The notes under the pieces are model-generated. The model made no database searches. It was not told the origin of the DNA and worked only from the letters and a program-made list of their open reading frames with translations. From Oscillospiraceae bacterium (GTDB taxonomy: Bacteria > Bacillota > Clostridia > Oscillospirales > CAG-272): DNA of 62,963 bases. Location of the stretch: positions 1 through 62,963 of the forward strand of contig SVTL01000012.1 of NCBI GenBank assembly GCA_015063795.1. The letters run 5' to 3'. Numbering within the stretch: the stretch's first letter is position 1; each line of letters opens with the position of its first letter. Below are positions 26,890 to 35,799 of the stretch, in pieces. A program made the position numbers and the translations under genes.

Positions 26890-28313
26890 AATTCCAGATA
26901 CTTCCTCACAATGTCCCGCTCCGAAAAGGGCTTTTTGCCCTCGGCGGTGATTTCATATTCCTCATGCCCCTTCCCTGCCAGCAGGATACGGTGTCCCGCC
27001 TTTGCGTGGGAGAGGCAGTATTCAATGGCTTGCTTGCGGTCCTCGATGACCGTGTAGGCGCTTTCCTTGTCGATGCCGCGCAGAATCTCGTTGAGGATCT
27101 CACGGCGGTCCTCGCTGCGGCTGTTGTCGCTGGTCAATACGGTCACATCCGCATACCGCGAGGCGATCTGTCCCATCAGCCTCCGCTTCCCCCGGTCACG
27201 GTCTCCGCCGCAGCCGAAGAGCAGGATCAGCTTTTCGCCCTCGCCCATCGTCTCGCGCAGCGTTTTCAGCACCTTTTCCAAGGCGTCGGGCGTGTGGGCG
27301 TAATCGATGTACAGAGAAAAGTCCCTCTCGCCGATGTCGATCTTCTCCAGCCGTCCCTTGACAAAGGGCATCACCGTCACCGCGCTCTTGGCCGCCTCGA
27401 TGTCGATGCCCAGCAGACGCGAGGCCGATAGAGCCGCCAGCGTGTTGTACACCTGAAAGCGTCCGAACAGCGGACAGCGGATGCGCGTCATGCCGCCGGG
27501 AAAGAGAAAGTCGTACTGCAGTCCGCCCTTTTCACTCCAGCGTGCGTGCAGAGCGCGGAAGGGTGAAGACTCGCCGCAGGAATAGGTGTAAGCCTCCCCT
27601 GCCCCCTGCGACACCTCGCCTACATACGGATCGTCGGCATTGAACAGCGACTTCACGCAAAGCGGAAAAAGCTTCGCCTTCGCTTTCGCATAGGCACGCA
27701 TATCGCCGTGAAAATCCAGATGCTCGCCGGTCAGATTGGTATAGATGCCGAGCGCAAAACGCAGGGCGGACACCTTTTTCCACTCCAATGCATGGGAGGA
27801 GACCTCCATAAACACATACTCACAGCCGTCCTCAGCGTACTCATGCAGGCGTCGGTAAAGCTCCTCGCAGTCGGGGGTGGTCAGACCGCCGTCCAGCGTT
27901 CCGATGCTTTCGCATGTCTTGCCCGCCAAGGTGAAGATGTGCTTGAGCATATGCACCGTGGAGGTCTTGCCGTTGGTCCCCGTCACCCCCACCAGCTTGA
28001 GGCGGGAGGAGGGATGGCCGTAAAAAGCATCGCAGAGAGAAGCCAGCGCCGCGCGGCTGTCCTCCACCGGCAGAAACGGAATGTGAGAGGGCAGAGCGGG
28101 CGGCCGTTCCTCGCCGACGACAGCGATCGCCCCCGCGCGCAGGGCGGAGAGCACATGATGATGCCCGTCGCTTTTCTGCCCGCGCAGAGCCACAAACACG
28201 TTGCCGCTCTTTACCTGACGGCTGTCTGAGCAGATGCCGCTGATCTGTCTTTCCACGTCAAAGTTGTTGCTGTCCTTGATGTTCAACGTCTGAAGCAGAC
28301 GCTGAAAGGTCAA
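26886..28313 (-). CDS. murE: UDP-MurNAc-tripeptide synthetase
   Basis: 475 aa. P-loop VGVTGTNGKTSTVHML (about 107-122), the carbamylated-Lys region LDFHGDMRAYAKAKAKLF, and DYAHTPDALEKVL. The amino acid specificity loop reads TSDNSRSEDRREI (normally DNPR in meso-DAP enzymes); DNSR at that position is unusual for a DAP enzyme and is closer to L-Lys or other diamino acids, so I leave specificity open. Start codon is TTG (28311-28313) with GGAGG 7 nt away. Confidence 0.93.
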   Translation of the reverse strand: MTFQRLLQTLNIKDSNNFDVERQISGICSDSRQVKSGNVFVALRGQKSDGHHHVLSALRAGAIAVVGEERPPALPSHIPFLPVEDSRAALASLCDAFYGHPSSRLKLVGVTGTNGKTSTVHMLKHIFTLAGKTCESIGTLDGGLTTPDCEELYRRLHEYAEDGCEYVFMEVSSHALEWKKVSALRFALGIYTNLTGEHLDFHGDMRAYAKAKAKLFPLCVKSLFNADDPYVGEVSQGAGEAYTYSCGESSPFRALHARWSEKGGLQYDFLFPGGMTRIRCPLFGRFQVYNTLAALSASRLLGIDIEAAKSAVTVMPFVKGRLEKIDIGERDFSLYIDYAHTPDALEKVLKTLRETMGEGEKLILLFGCGGDRDRGKRRLMGQIASRYADVTVLTSDNSRSEDRREILNEILRGIDKESAYTVIEDRKQAIEYCLSHAKAGHRILLAGKGHEEYEITAEGKKPFSERDIVRKYLEL

Positions 28314-28404
28314 TGGGATTCCTCCGTTGTGTTCAAATTTGGCAGATCGGATGGTTTTTGTGATTGGTTGCGATAAATGTGATAAAAAAGGTTGCGTTTC
28401 TCCC

Positions 28405-28433
28405 TTGCGGGAGTGCGGTTTGTGTGATATAAT
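28405..28433 (+). promoter_or_regulatory. Possible antisense promoter in the murE-PBP gap
   Basis: TTGCGG (28405-28410), 17 bp, TATAAT (28428-28433) on the plus strand, opposite to all genes here. Transcription would run antisense into the PBP gene 3' end. Confidence 0.3.
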
Positions 28434-28448
28434 GAATGGATAAAACGG

Positions 28449-30683
28449 TCAATCGGTGCCGTCCACGTGCATGAAGCGCACGGTGACAACACTGCCCTTG
28501 GCGGCCTTTTCTCCGCCGGCCGGCAGCTGCTCCACCACCTTCGCGCCCGCGCCCGATTCGTAGTTCTGCGCGCCCTCCACCTTGATGTTGAAGCCGGCGT
28601 TGGTCAGTCTGGCGTTGGCCTGGGTGGCATTCAGCCCGACCACCGAGGGAATGGTTCCCTCCAGTTCGGCGCTGCCGTCGGTGTAGAAGATCACCTTGCC
28701 CGTGCTCATCAGCACCTGGCTGCCTCCCCGCGGGACCTGCGAGACCACCTTGGTCCCGTTGCCCACCACCTCATATTTGAGGCCCTGGTTGCGGCAGTTG
28801 AGGATGGCGCTTTCCACGGTGAAGCCGCTGTAATCCCACACGTTGACCTGCATGCGCGCTTCCTCCTCTGCGGTGTAGCTGCGCTCGATGCCGATGTAAG
28901 GCAGCACCTCTTCGAGCAGGTCGGAGACATAGGGCGCGGCCACGATGCTTCCGTAAATGTTGGAGTTCATGGGCTGGTCGCAAAGGATCAGCACCGCCAC
29001 CTGCGGATCGTCCGCGGGAGCAAACGCCACACAGGAGCCCACATGGAGATAGGACTGTCCGTTTTCATCGAGAATGTCGCGCACCTGAGACGTACCGGTC
29101 TTGGCAGCCACCTTATAGCCGAGAACATAAGCGTTTTTCGCGCCGCCGTCCCCCGAAACACCCTCCTCGAGGATGTTGGTCATGGTCGTACAGGTCGCTT
29201 CGCTCAGCACCTGCCGTCTCACCTTGGTCTCATACGATTCGATGACGTTGTTCTTTTCGTCGGTGACCTTCTCCAGAATGTGAGGCGTCACCAGCTTGCC
29301 TCCGTTGGCAACCGCGGCGATGGCCGTCAGCTGCTGCAGAGGCGTGACCTTGAAGGTCTGGCCGAAGGAATACACCGCCATTTCCACCGCATTCAGCTGC
29401 TCAACGCCCACATACAGACCGGACGCCTCGCCCGGCATATCCACACCGGTCTTGCCGGTATAGCCGAAGGCGTTGAAGTATTCCCAGAACAGCTCGCGTC
29501 CGTTCCTTTCGTTGATGGCGATCAGCGCCGGGTTGCAGGACTGCTGCAGGGCACGGGCGAAATTCTGCGTGCCGTGACCGGTGGTCTTGTGGCAGTGGAT
29601 GGGCTGGGAATAGCCCGGAACAAAGGCTTTGCCCGTGCAGGTAAAGGTGTCCGAAAGCTTGGAGGTGTTCTCCTCAAGGGCAATGGATGCGGTGATGATC
29701 TTGAACGTGGAGCCCGGCTCATACAGCCAGGAGACGTTTTTGTTGTTCCAGGTGGAGAACATCAGCTCATTGTACTTGGCGTTGTATTCCTCGCTGCCCA
29801 CCTCGTATTCGGCCAGCCGCTGCAGAAGCAGCTCACTCAGCTGACCGGGAGCATTCAGGTTGTAGTCGGGCTTGGTGGACATGCCCAGAATGCCGCCGGT
29901 GTTCACATCCATGACGATTCCGCTCACTCCGCCTGCGGCATTGGAATCGGCCAGGCAGGCGTCCAGCTGCTTTTCCAGCAGGTACTGGATGTTCATATCC
30001 AGCGTGGTGACCACATTGTAGCCGTTCTGCGCCTCGATGTAGCTTTCATATTTGAAGGGCATATCCATGCCCAGACCGTTTTTGGCGGTGATGTACCGTC
30101 CCGGAATGCCCTGCAGAAGAGAATCGTACGTCAATTCCACACCGTAGCTTCCGCCGTCGGTGCCCGTGAAGCCGAGAACCGACGAAGCCAGCGAATCGTA
30201 AGGATAATAGCGCTTGGCGGTGGCCTGCAGATGGATCTGCTGAGAGAGCTCATTCTCCGCGATGAAGGCGCGGACCTGGTCGGCCTCCTCCTTTTCCACG
30301 TTGCGCTTCACCGTCTCGTCGGCGCGGTTTTCCTTGCGCGCACGGGTGAGGATGGTGTCGTAATCGACATTCAGGATCTCGGACAGTCCGCGGGCAATGA
30401 AGCGCGCCTGCGTGTCGTCCTCGATGTCCACAGGCGAAATGAACACGCGCCAGACCGTGACGTTGGTGGCCAGAACCGTCATGTTGCGGTCGTAGATCTG
30501 TCCGCGCTCAGCCGACACCTCGCTGGTCCGCTGGATGCTGTCGATGACATTCTGCTGGTATTTTTCATAATCGACGATCTGGAGCAGGAAAAGACGGGCG
30601 CAAAGCAAAAGCCATGCCGCCGCAAAGCAGGCGAGCAGGACCATACTGCGTCTCGCGATCATTTTGTTCAGCTCTGTGTACAT
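28449..30683 (-). CDS. Class B penicillin-binding protein with PASTA domains (FtsI/SpoVD type)
   Basis: 744 aa: one N-terminal membrane anchor (about 15-35), PBP dimerisation domain (about 55-230), and transpeptidase with EPGSTFKII (SxxK serine, about 323), QSCNPALI (SxN) and KTGTSQV. Two PASTA-type repeats follow: one weak (about 610-670) and one clear (about 677-740, with GTIPSVVGLNATQANARL). PASTA-bearing class B PBPs in Firmicutes are the division enzyme or its sporulation form SpoVD; there is only one such gene in this dcw cluster, so it is probably the main septal transpeptidase partner of FtsW. Confidence 0.93.
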   Translation of the reverse strand: MYTELNKMIARRSMVLLACFAAAWLLLCARLFLLQIVDYEKYQQNVIDSIQRTSEVSAERGQIYDRNMTVLATNVTVWRVFISPVDIEDDTQARFIARGLSEILNVDYDTILTRARKENRADETVKRNVEKEEADQVRAFIAENELSQQIHLQATAKRYYPYDSLASSVLGFTGTDGGSYGVELTYDSLLQGIPGRYITAKNGLGMDMPFKYESYIEAQNGYNVVTTLDMNIQYLLEKQLDACLADSNAAGGVSGIVMDVNTGGILGMSTKPDYNLNAPGQLSELLLQRLAEYEVGSEEYNAKYNELMFSTWNNKNVSWLYEPGSTFKIITASIALEENTSKLSDTFTCTGKAFVPGYSQPIHCHKTTGHGTQNFARALQQSCNPALIAINERNGRELFWEYFNAFGYTGKTGVDMPGEASGLYVGVEQLNAVEMAVYSFGQTFKVTPLQQLTAIAAVANGGKLVTPHILEKVTDEKNNVIESYETKVRRQVLSEATCTTMTNILEEGVSGDGGAKNAYVLGYKVAAKTGTSQVRDILDENGQSYLHVGSCVAFAPADDPQVAVLILCDQPMNSNIYGSIVAAPYVSDLLEEVLPYIGIERSYTAEEEARMQVNVWDYSGFTVESAILNCRNQGLKYEVVGNGTKVVSQVPRGGSQVLMSTGKVIFYTDGSAELEGTIPSVVGLNATQANARLTNAGFNIKVEGAQNYESGAGAKVVEQLPAGGEKAAKGSVVTVRFMHVDGTD

Positions 30684-30802
30684 TCTTTTTCTCGTCTCCG
30701 ATCTGTTTTTGCCCCAAAAAAGCAGGAAGGCAAAGCCGTATATATGGATATACTACTTCACCCTCGCTATGTTCCGTATTCGTTTGCTATTGTATGATGG
30801 CC

Positions 30803-31459
30803 TCAATAAATATATTCCATCAGATTGCTGAAATTTTCACCGATGGCACTCATAACCGTGCTGAAGGTGCTTTCTTCCACTTCCTCCGGCTCGCTGACCT
30901 CGATCTTGTCCTCGTTGGAAATGTTCACATGCTGCTTGGTCAGGTTGTCCGACTTGACCATGCCGTATTCCAGCGATGCCATCTCCTCGATGACACGCAG
31001 GTCGTTCTTCTTTTCCATCAGGAAGTTCAGTTCCTTTTCCCGGTCGGTCAGCTGGGTCAGACGGGTCTGAAGGTCGCCGATGGCCTGGGTGGACTCGTTG
31101 ATCTGGGCAGAGGTCCACATGATGAACATAAAGAGAATGGTGAAGATCAGCGCGGTCATCATGATGCCGAAGATGGGCTGCTTCTTTTCCCCTCTGGCCT
31201 TGACGATGCGCAGTCTCTCCTTTTCGCGCTGCTTATGTACCTCAAGAAGCGCTTCGCGCTTTTCAGCCTCCAGTCGTTCGGGCACAGCGGCCTCCTCCGG
31301 CTGGATGTACTTGGCCATGGCGGCCTCGCGCTTTTGAGCAGCTGCTTTCGCCTCTGCTCTGCTCTTGGTCATCTTCTCTTCGACGATCATGTCGAAGTCG
31401 TAGACGCGAACGTCCTCCCGCTCGATCCCATTCCGAGCATTTTTGACTCCCGAAATCAC
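30803..31459 (-). CDS. ftsL: FtsL-like septum protein
   Basis: Position between rsmH and the PBP gene and topology identify it: a long charged cytoplasmic N-terminus (about 1-95, rich in Lys/Glu/Arg, heptad-like), one membrane helix (about 98-120; FGIMMTALIFTILFMFIMWTS) and an extracellular coiled coil (ALGDLQTRLTQLTDREKEL-type heptads). 218 aa from a GTG start at 31457-31459 chosen for its AAGGGGAG site; an in-frame TTG 54 bp upstream has no good site. FtsL sequences diverge a lot, so the call rests on context and topology. Confidence 0.8.
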   Translation of the reverse strand: MISGVKNARNGIEREDVRVYDFDMIVEEKMTKSRAEAKAAAQKREAAMAKYIQPEEAAVPERLEAEKREALLEVHKQREKERLRIVKARGEKKQPIFGIMMTALIFTILFMFIMWTSAQINESTQAIGDLQTRLTQLTDREKELNFLMEKKNDLRVIEEMASLEYGMVKSDNLTKQHVNISNEDKIEVSEPEEVEESTFSTVMSAIGENFSNLMEYIY

Positions 31460-31555
31460 GAAAAAAGTCTCCCCTTCTTGCTTCCGCCTTCCCGAGCGGA
31501 AGTAATATCCCAAGCATACCTGCTGAGCGAGGCAGACCCCTCTGCTTCGTTTCTC

Positions 31556-32491
31556 TCAGCATTTTTCCGCCACGCGCAGCTTGGCACTGCGAGAGCGCGG
31601 ATTGTTTTCCAATTCTTCCTCCGAAGGCAGGATCGGCTTTCGGTTTACCGCCCGGAGCTGCGGCTTTTTCCCACAGACGCAGACCGGGAAATCCTTCGGA
31701 CAGGTGCAGCCCTTTTCCAGATCGGCAAAGGTCTGCTTGACAATACGGTCCTCCAGCGAGTGGAAGGTGATCACGGCGATCCTTCCGCCGGGCGACAGAG
31801 CGTCCACAGCGCTTCGGATGGCCGGCTCGATGGCATCCAGCTCCCCGTTGACGGCGATGCGGATGGCCTGAAAGCTTTTCTTCGCCGGATGATGTCCGCC
31901 CTCACGGGCCTTCGGCGGCAAAGCGTTCTTTATGATTTCGCTTAATTCCAGAGTGGTTTCAATGGGCTTGATCTGTCTTTGCTTGTCGATCTCGGAAGCG
32001 ATCTTCGGCGCGAAGGTCTCTTCTCCGTACTGATACAGGATCCGCTTCAGCTCGTCCCGCGAATAGCCGTTGACCACGTCATACGCACTCAGCGCATCCT
32101 CGCGGTTCATCCGCATATCCAGCGGTGCGTCCTTCATATACGAAAAGCCCCGCTCCGAAAGATCCAGCTGATGGGAGGAAACGCCCAGGTCCATGCAGAC
32201 ACCGTCCAGGCGGTTGATCCCATACTCTACGATTATATCACCAAATGAGGCATAATTTCTATGAATTAATGTTACTTTTTCGCTAACAGAACCAAACTTC
32301 TGTGAGCAATGCTCGATCGCATCCATATCGCGGTCCACCGCATACAGATGTCCGGTGCTCAGGCGGTTCAGGATCTCGCCCGAATGACCGCCGCCGCCCA
32401 GCGTCAGGTCGGCATAGATCCCGTCAGGCTTCACGCAGAGCGCATCCACCGTTTCCTCAAACAGGACCGACTTATGTACAAATTCGCTCAT
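31556..32491 (-). CDS. rsmH: 16S rRNA (cytosine1402-N4)-methyltransferase
   Basis: 311 aa SAM methyltransferase. Motifs YADLTLGGGGHSGEIL, YAVDRDMDAI, MDLGVSSHQLDLSERGFSY, RIAVNGELDAIEPAI and ITFHSLEDRIVKQ are all typical. Second gene of the dcw cluster, 3 bp after the mraZ stop. Confidence 0.97.
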   Translation of the reverse strand: MSEFVHKSVLFEETVDALCVKPDGIYADLTLGGGGHSGEILNRLSTGHLYAVDRDMDAIEHCSQKFGSVSEKVTLIHRNYASFGDIIVEYGINRLDGVCMDLGVSSHQLDLSERGFSYMKDAPLDMRMNREDALSAYDVVNGYSRDELKRILYQYGEETFAPKIASEIDKQRQIKPIETTLELSEIIKNALPPKAREGGHHPAKKSFQAIRIAVNGELDAIEPAIRSAVDALSPGGRIAVITFHSLEDRIVKQTFADLEKGCTCPKDFPVCVCGKKPQLRAVNRKPILPSEEELENNPRSRSAKLRVAEKC

Positions 32492-32494
32492 GGC

Positions 32495-32926
32495 TTAAAA
32501 GCTCAGGTCGATCAGCGATGCGGCCAGGTCGTCCTCTTCCAGCGCTGCCTGCTCGGCCAGCCACTTCTCTTCATCCCAGATCTCCACATGGTCGCCCGCG
32601 CCGATAACAAACACATTTTTGCCCAGCCCCGCGTGCTCGCGCAGGTTCTGGGGAATCAGGGCGCGCCCCTGGGAGTCCAGCTGAGTTTCAGTGGCGGAAG
32701 AATAGAAAAAACGTCTCACTTTTCTTGCCTGTACCTCAGGCAAACGGTCTAACTTTTCGGTATAGAGCTCCCATGCGGCCATGGGATAAACAGCAACACA
32801 GCAATCGACGTTTTTGGTTAGCACTATGTCTCCCGCCAGCTTTTCTCTCATTGCGGAGGGAAAGAATAAGCGGGATTTCGGATCAAGAGTATGCTTGTAT
32901 TCGCCTAAAAAACGGTTGCTCGGCAT
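32495..32926 (-). CDS. mraZ: Transcriptional regulator MraZ
   Basis: 143 aa with two AbrB-like MraZ repeats: FLGEYKHTLDPKSRLFFPS at the N-terminus and ETQLDSQGRALIPQNLR in the middle. MraZ binds upstream of its own operon and tunes dcw expression. The ATG at 32924-32926 with GGGAGGAAATGGT in front gives the normal N-terminus; an ATG 24 bp earlier is also in frame with a GGAG site. First gene of the cluster. Confidence 0.95.
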   Translation of the reverse strand: MPSNRFLGEYKHTLDPKSRLFFPSAMREKLAGDIVLTKNVDCCVAVYPMAAWELYTEKLDRLPEVQARKVRRFFYSSATETQLDSQGRALIPQNLREHAGLGKNVFVIGAGDHVEIWDEEKWLAEQAALEEDDLAASLIDLSF

Positions 32927-32970
32927 ACCATTTCCTCCCACTTTCTTCATTTTCGCTCCACTTTACTTAT

Positions 32971-32999
32971 ATTATACTGACATTTTTGCTGTATAGCAA
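32971..32999 (-). promoter_or_regulatory. Promoter of the dcw cluster
   Basis: TTGCTA (32994-32999), 17 bp, TATAAT (32971-32976), about 45 bp before the mraZ start. Confidence 0.75.
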
Positions 33000-33096
33000 G
33001 ACTTTTTTCATTCAAATCGAAAATTTGAAGAGTATTTTTTTTGCATTTGATCGTTTGTTCGTATTTTGTTCGGCTTAAAAAGAACATATATTCGTT

Positions 33097-33882
33097 TCAC
33101 CCCAAAAGGACGTCCAACAGCATCATCAGAGCAAATCCGAGGAGGGTAAACAGCGTCATCAGCGACCGTTTTTCGTTGTTTTGGCTCTCGGGAACCAGCT
33201 CGCCCACCACCACATACACCATCGCTCCCGCGGCGAACGACAGCAGAAACGGCAGCAATTGCCGCGCCGCCAGCACCAGCCACGCACCGAACACGCCTCC
33301 GATCGGCTCCACCGCTCCGCTGAGCTGTCCGAAGAAAAAGGCCTTGCCTCTGCTCATGCCGTCTCGGTGGAGGGGCAGACTGACCGCCGTCCCCTCGGGC
33401 AGATTCTGAAGCGCGATCCCCGCCGCCAGCGTACAGGCCGCGCCCAAAGAAGCCCCCTCCAGACCGTACACCACCGAGCCGAAGGCCACGCCCACCGCGA
33501 TCCCCTCCGGCAGGTTGTGAAGCGTGATCGAGCTGACCAGCAAAAGCCGCCGTCCGAAGGAGCGGTCTCCTCTTTGCCCCGACAGAGCGGTGAACAGGCG
33601 GTCGCCGAGAGCGATGATCAGTCCGCCCGCCAAAAAGCCGAGGCAAAGCGGAAAGGCCGCCTCGCAGGACAGCGTTTCGGCCATCTCTTTGGCAGGCAGC
33701 AGCAGCGACCAAAAGGAGGCCGCCAGCATCACACCTCCCGAAAAGCCCAGCATGGCGTCCAGAAGCGTCCGCCCCACCCGCTTGAAGGCAAACACAAGCC
33801 CTGCGCCGAATGCCGTTGCCCCCCATGTGAAAAAAGTGGCAAGCAGAGCCTGCCAGACTGCACTCGTTTGTTCGAATGTCAT
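33097..33882 (-). CDS. ZIP-family metal transporter
   Basis: 261 aa with about eight membrane helices. The two ZIP signature helices are visible: ITLHNLPEGIAVGVAFG (helix IV) and IALQNLPEGTAVSLPL (helix V), whose His/Asn/Glu residues form the metal site. Probably takes up Zn2+ or a related divalent ion. Three ATGs cluster at the start (33891, 33888, 33882) behind AGAGGAGGG; 33882 has the best spacing. Monocistronic; no metal regulator is next to it. Confidence 0.88.
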   Translation of the reverse strand: MTFEQTSAVWQALLATFFTWGATAFGAGLVFAFKRVGRTLLDAMLGFSGGVMLAASFWSLLLPAKEMAETLSCEAAFPLCLGFLAGGLIIALGDRLFTALSGQRGDRSFGRRLLLVSSITLHNLPEGIAVGVAFGSVVYGLEGASLGAACTLAAGIALQNLPEGTAVSLPLHRDGMSRGKAFFFGQLSGAVEPIGGVFGAWLVLAARQLLPFLLSFAAGAMVYVVVGELVPESQNNEKRSLMTLFTLLGFALMMLLDVLLG

Positions 33883-33927
33883 CGTCATCATCCCTCCTCT
33901 GCTTATTGTATGACCGCCCCCTCCTTC

Positions 33928-33956
33928 TTGACAGTCGTTCGCTTTTGTGCTAAAAT
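33928..33956 (+). promoter_or_regulatory. Promoter of the SLOG gene
   Basis: TTGACA (33928-33933), 17 bp, TAAAAT (33951-33956), 44 bp before the start codon. Confidence 0.75.
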
Positions 33957-34000
33957 GCTTTTGAACGATCGGATAAGAACGGATGGAAAGGAGAGTGCGT

Positions 34001-34531
34001 ATGAGCGAGTGGGAAAGAAGCTGCTGCTTCACCGGGCACCGGCGTCTGCCGCCGTCTCAGCTGCAGATCATACAGGACCGTATCCGCGACCGGATCGATC
34101 TTCTCTACCGCAAGGGCGTCAACACCTACTACGCCGGCGGCGCTCTCGGCTTTGATATGCTGGCAGCAATCGCCGTGCTCAACGCCAAGGCTGTCTATCC
34201 CGATCTGTCTCTCCGTCTGGCCCTGCCCTGCCGCGGCCACGATGACAAGTGGCCTCTGACGCAGCGTCAGATCCTCCTCCGCCTCATCGACCGCGCCGAT
34301 GAGATCACCTACGCCGCCGACACCTACACCCCCGCCTGCATGCACATCCGCAACCGTTTTATGGTAGACCGTTCACGCTACTGCCTCTGTTATCTGGAGA
34401 ACAAAAAAAGGAGAGGCGGAACCGCCTCTACCGTTCAATATGCGTTGTCACACGACCGAATCGTGGTCAATCTTTGCGAGGACAGTACATCGTCGCAAGA
34501 CCGCCTTCGCTCGTCTCCTTATATTGGCTGA
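34001..34531 (+). CDS. SLOG-family (DUF1273/YpsA-like) protein
   Basis: 176 aa. Begins CCFTGHRRLP, then a Gly-rich nucleotide-binding turn YYAGGALGFDMLAA (about 43-56) and ALPCRGHDDKWPLTQRQ, all typical of the YpsA/DUF1273 branch of SLOG (Rossmann-like, nucleotide or ligand sensing). The start is the ATG with AAAGGAGAGTGCGT before it. Its last 65 bp overlap the convergent serine dehydratase gene, with no terminator between them. Function unknown. Confidence 0.8.
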   Translation: MSEWERSCCFTGHRRLPPSQLQIIQDRIRDRIDLLYRKGVNTYYAGGALGFDMLAAIAVLNAKAVYPDLSLRLALPCRGHDDKWPLTQRQILLRLIDRADEITYAADTYTPACMHIRNRFMVDRSRYCLCYLENKKRRGGTASTVQYALSHDRIVVNLCEDSTSSQDRLRSSPYIG

Positions 34532-35675
34532 ACAGATCAAGTCCCGTTTGGTACATGGTTTTGACCACCGTATCAAACGAGATTTTTCTTTTATAGGTCA
34601 AAAAGTGGGCAAACTGCAGAGTATTCAGCGCGCGCATGGCCGCCACCGCATTCCTCTCGATGCAGGGGATCTGAACCAGCCCGAGAATGGGATCGCAGGT
34701 CAAGCCGAGATGATGCTCCAGCGCCACCTCCGCGGCATACTCGATCTGGTCAAGATCCATGCCGAACAGCTGAGCCAAAGCCGCCGACGCCATGGAGCAG
34801 GCCGAGCCGATCTCCGCCTGACAGCCGCACTCCGCGCCGCTGATGGAGGCATTGGTCTTGATCACGTTGCCGATCACACCGCCCGTTGCCAGCGCATGGA
34901 TCATCTCTTCGTCGAAGAAGCCCTTTTTCTCCTGCATATACACCAGCACCGCCGGCACGACACCGCAGGAGCCGCAGGTGGGCGCGGTCACGATCTCACC
35001 GCCCGCCGCATTTTCCTCGGCCGCCGCATAGGCATACGAGCAAACCAACCGCGTTTCCTTTGTGATGCTCCGCTCGTTTTCCTTTTTCTGCGAATAAAAA
35101 TATTTGGCCTTGCGCTCCACCTCAAGTCCTCCCGCCAAAACCCCTTCGGCAGCCAATCCGCGGCGAACCTCATCCTTCATCCGCTTCCAGACCATTCGCA
35201 GAAAATCCCACAATTCGGGGCCTTCATACCGCTCCGCATACTGCCAAAGCTCGATGCCCTCCGCCTGACAGTACTGCTTGATGGCGGCGAAATCGCGATG
35301 CGGGTAGAGATCGGGCGCTTTTTTGTCCTCATCGTCGGGCAGAAGGATGCGTCCGCCTCCCACACTGATCACGCGCCGTTTCTCCGCTGTTTTTCCATCC
35401 TTCACCGCCTCAAGATCCATGGTGTTGGGATGGGGCAGATCGGTCTGCGTCAGATCAAAAACGATCTCGTGCGGACGGTCGCCGAACACGCGGGACAGCA
35501 CCTCGTCGGTCAGATGCCCCTTGCCGGTCTTGGCCAGCGAACCGTAAAGCGTGACGCGGTAGAAGTCCGCATCGGGGTAATCGGTCAAAAAACCGATCGC
35601 CGCCTTCTCCGGCCCCATGGTGTGCGAGCTGGACGGTCCCTTGCCGAAGCGGTACAGTTCCTTCAACGATTCCAT
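34467..35675 (-). CDS. sdaA: L-serine ammonia-lyase, iron-sulfur dependent, single chain
   Basis: 402 aa. Deaminates L-serine to pyruvate. N-terminal beta domain with KGPSSSHTMGPEKAA (about 12-26) and C-terminal alpha domain with the Fe-S cysteines in TAPTCGSCGVVPA and GAECGCQAEIGSACSM, plus CDPILGLVQIPCIERN. Firmicutes usually have a two-subunit enzyme (SdaAA/SdaAB); this one-chain form resembles that of Bacteroidetes and Proteobacteria. Monocistronic. Confidence 0.93.
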   Translation of the reverse strand: MESLKELYRFGKGPSSSHTMGPEKAAIGFLTDYPDADFYRVTLYGSLAKTGKGHLTDEVLSRVFGDRPHEIVFDLTQTDLPHPNTMDLEAVKDGKTAEKRRVISVGGGRILLPDDEDKKAPDLYPHRDFAAIKQYCQAEGIELWQYAERYEGPELWDFLRMVWKRMKDEVRRGLAAEGVLAGGLEVERKAKYFYSQKKENERSITKETRLVCSYAYAAAEENAAGGEIVTAPTCGSCGVVPAVLVYMQEKKGFFDEEMIHALATGGVIGNVIKTNASISGAECGCQAEIGSACSMASAALAQLFGMDLDQIEYAAEVALEHHLGLTCDPILGLVQIPCIERNAVAAMRALNTLQFAHFLTYKRKISFDTVVKTMYQTGLDLFSQYKETSEGGLATMYCPRKD

Positions 35676-35799
35676 GATACTTCCCTTTCTCCGGTTTCAC
35701 CGGCATCAAAACCAATGCGGTCAACGGCTTTTTTGACCGTCAACCTCATCGGATCGTTTTTTTGCTTGCTTGAAAAAGACCTTCGTGATTCCGAAAGAA

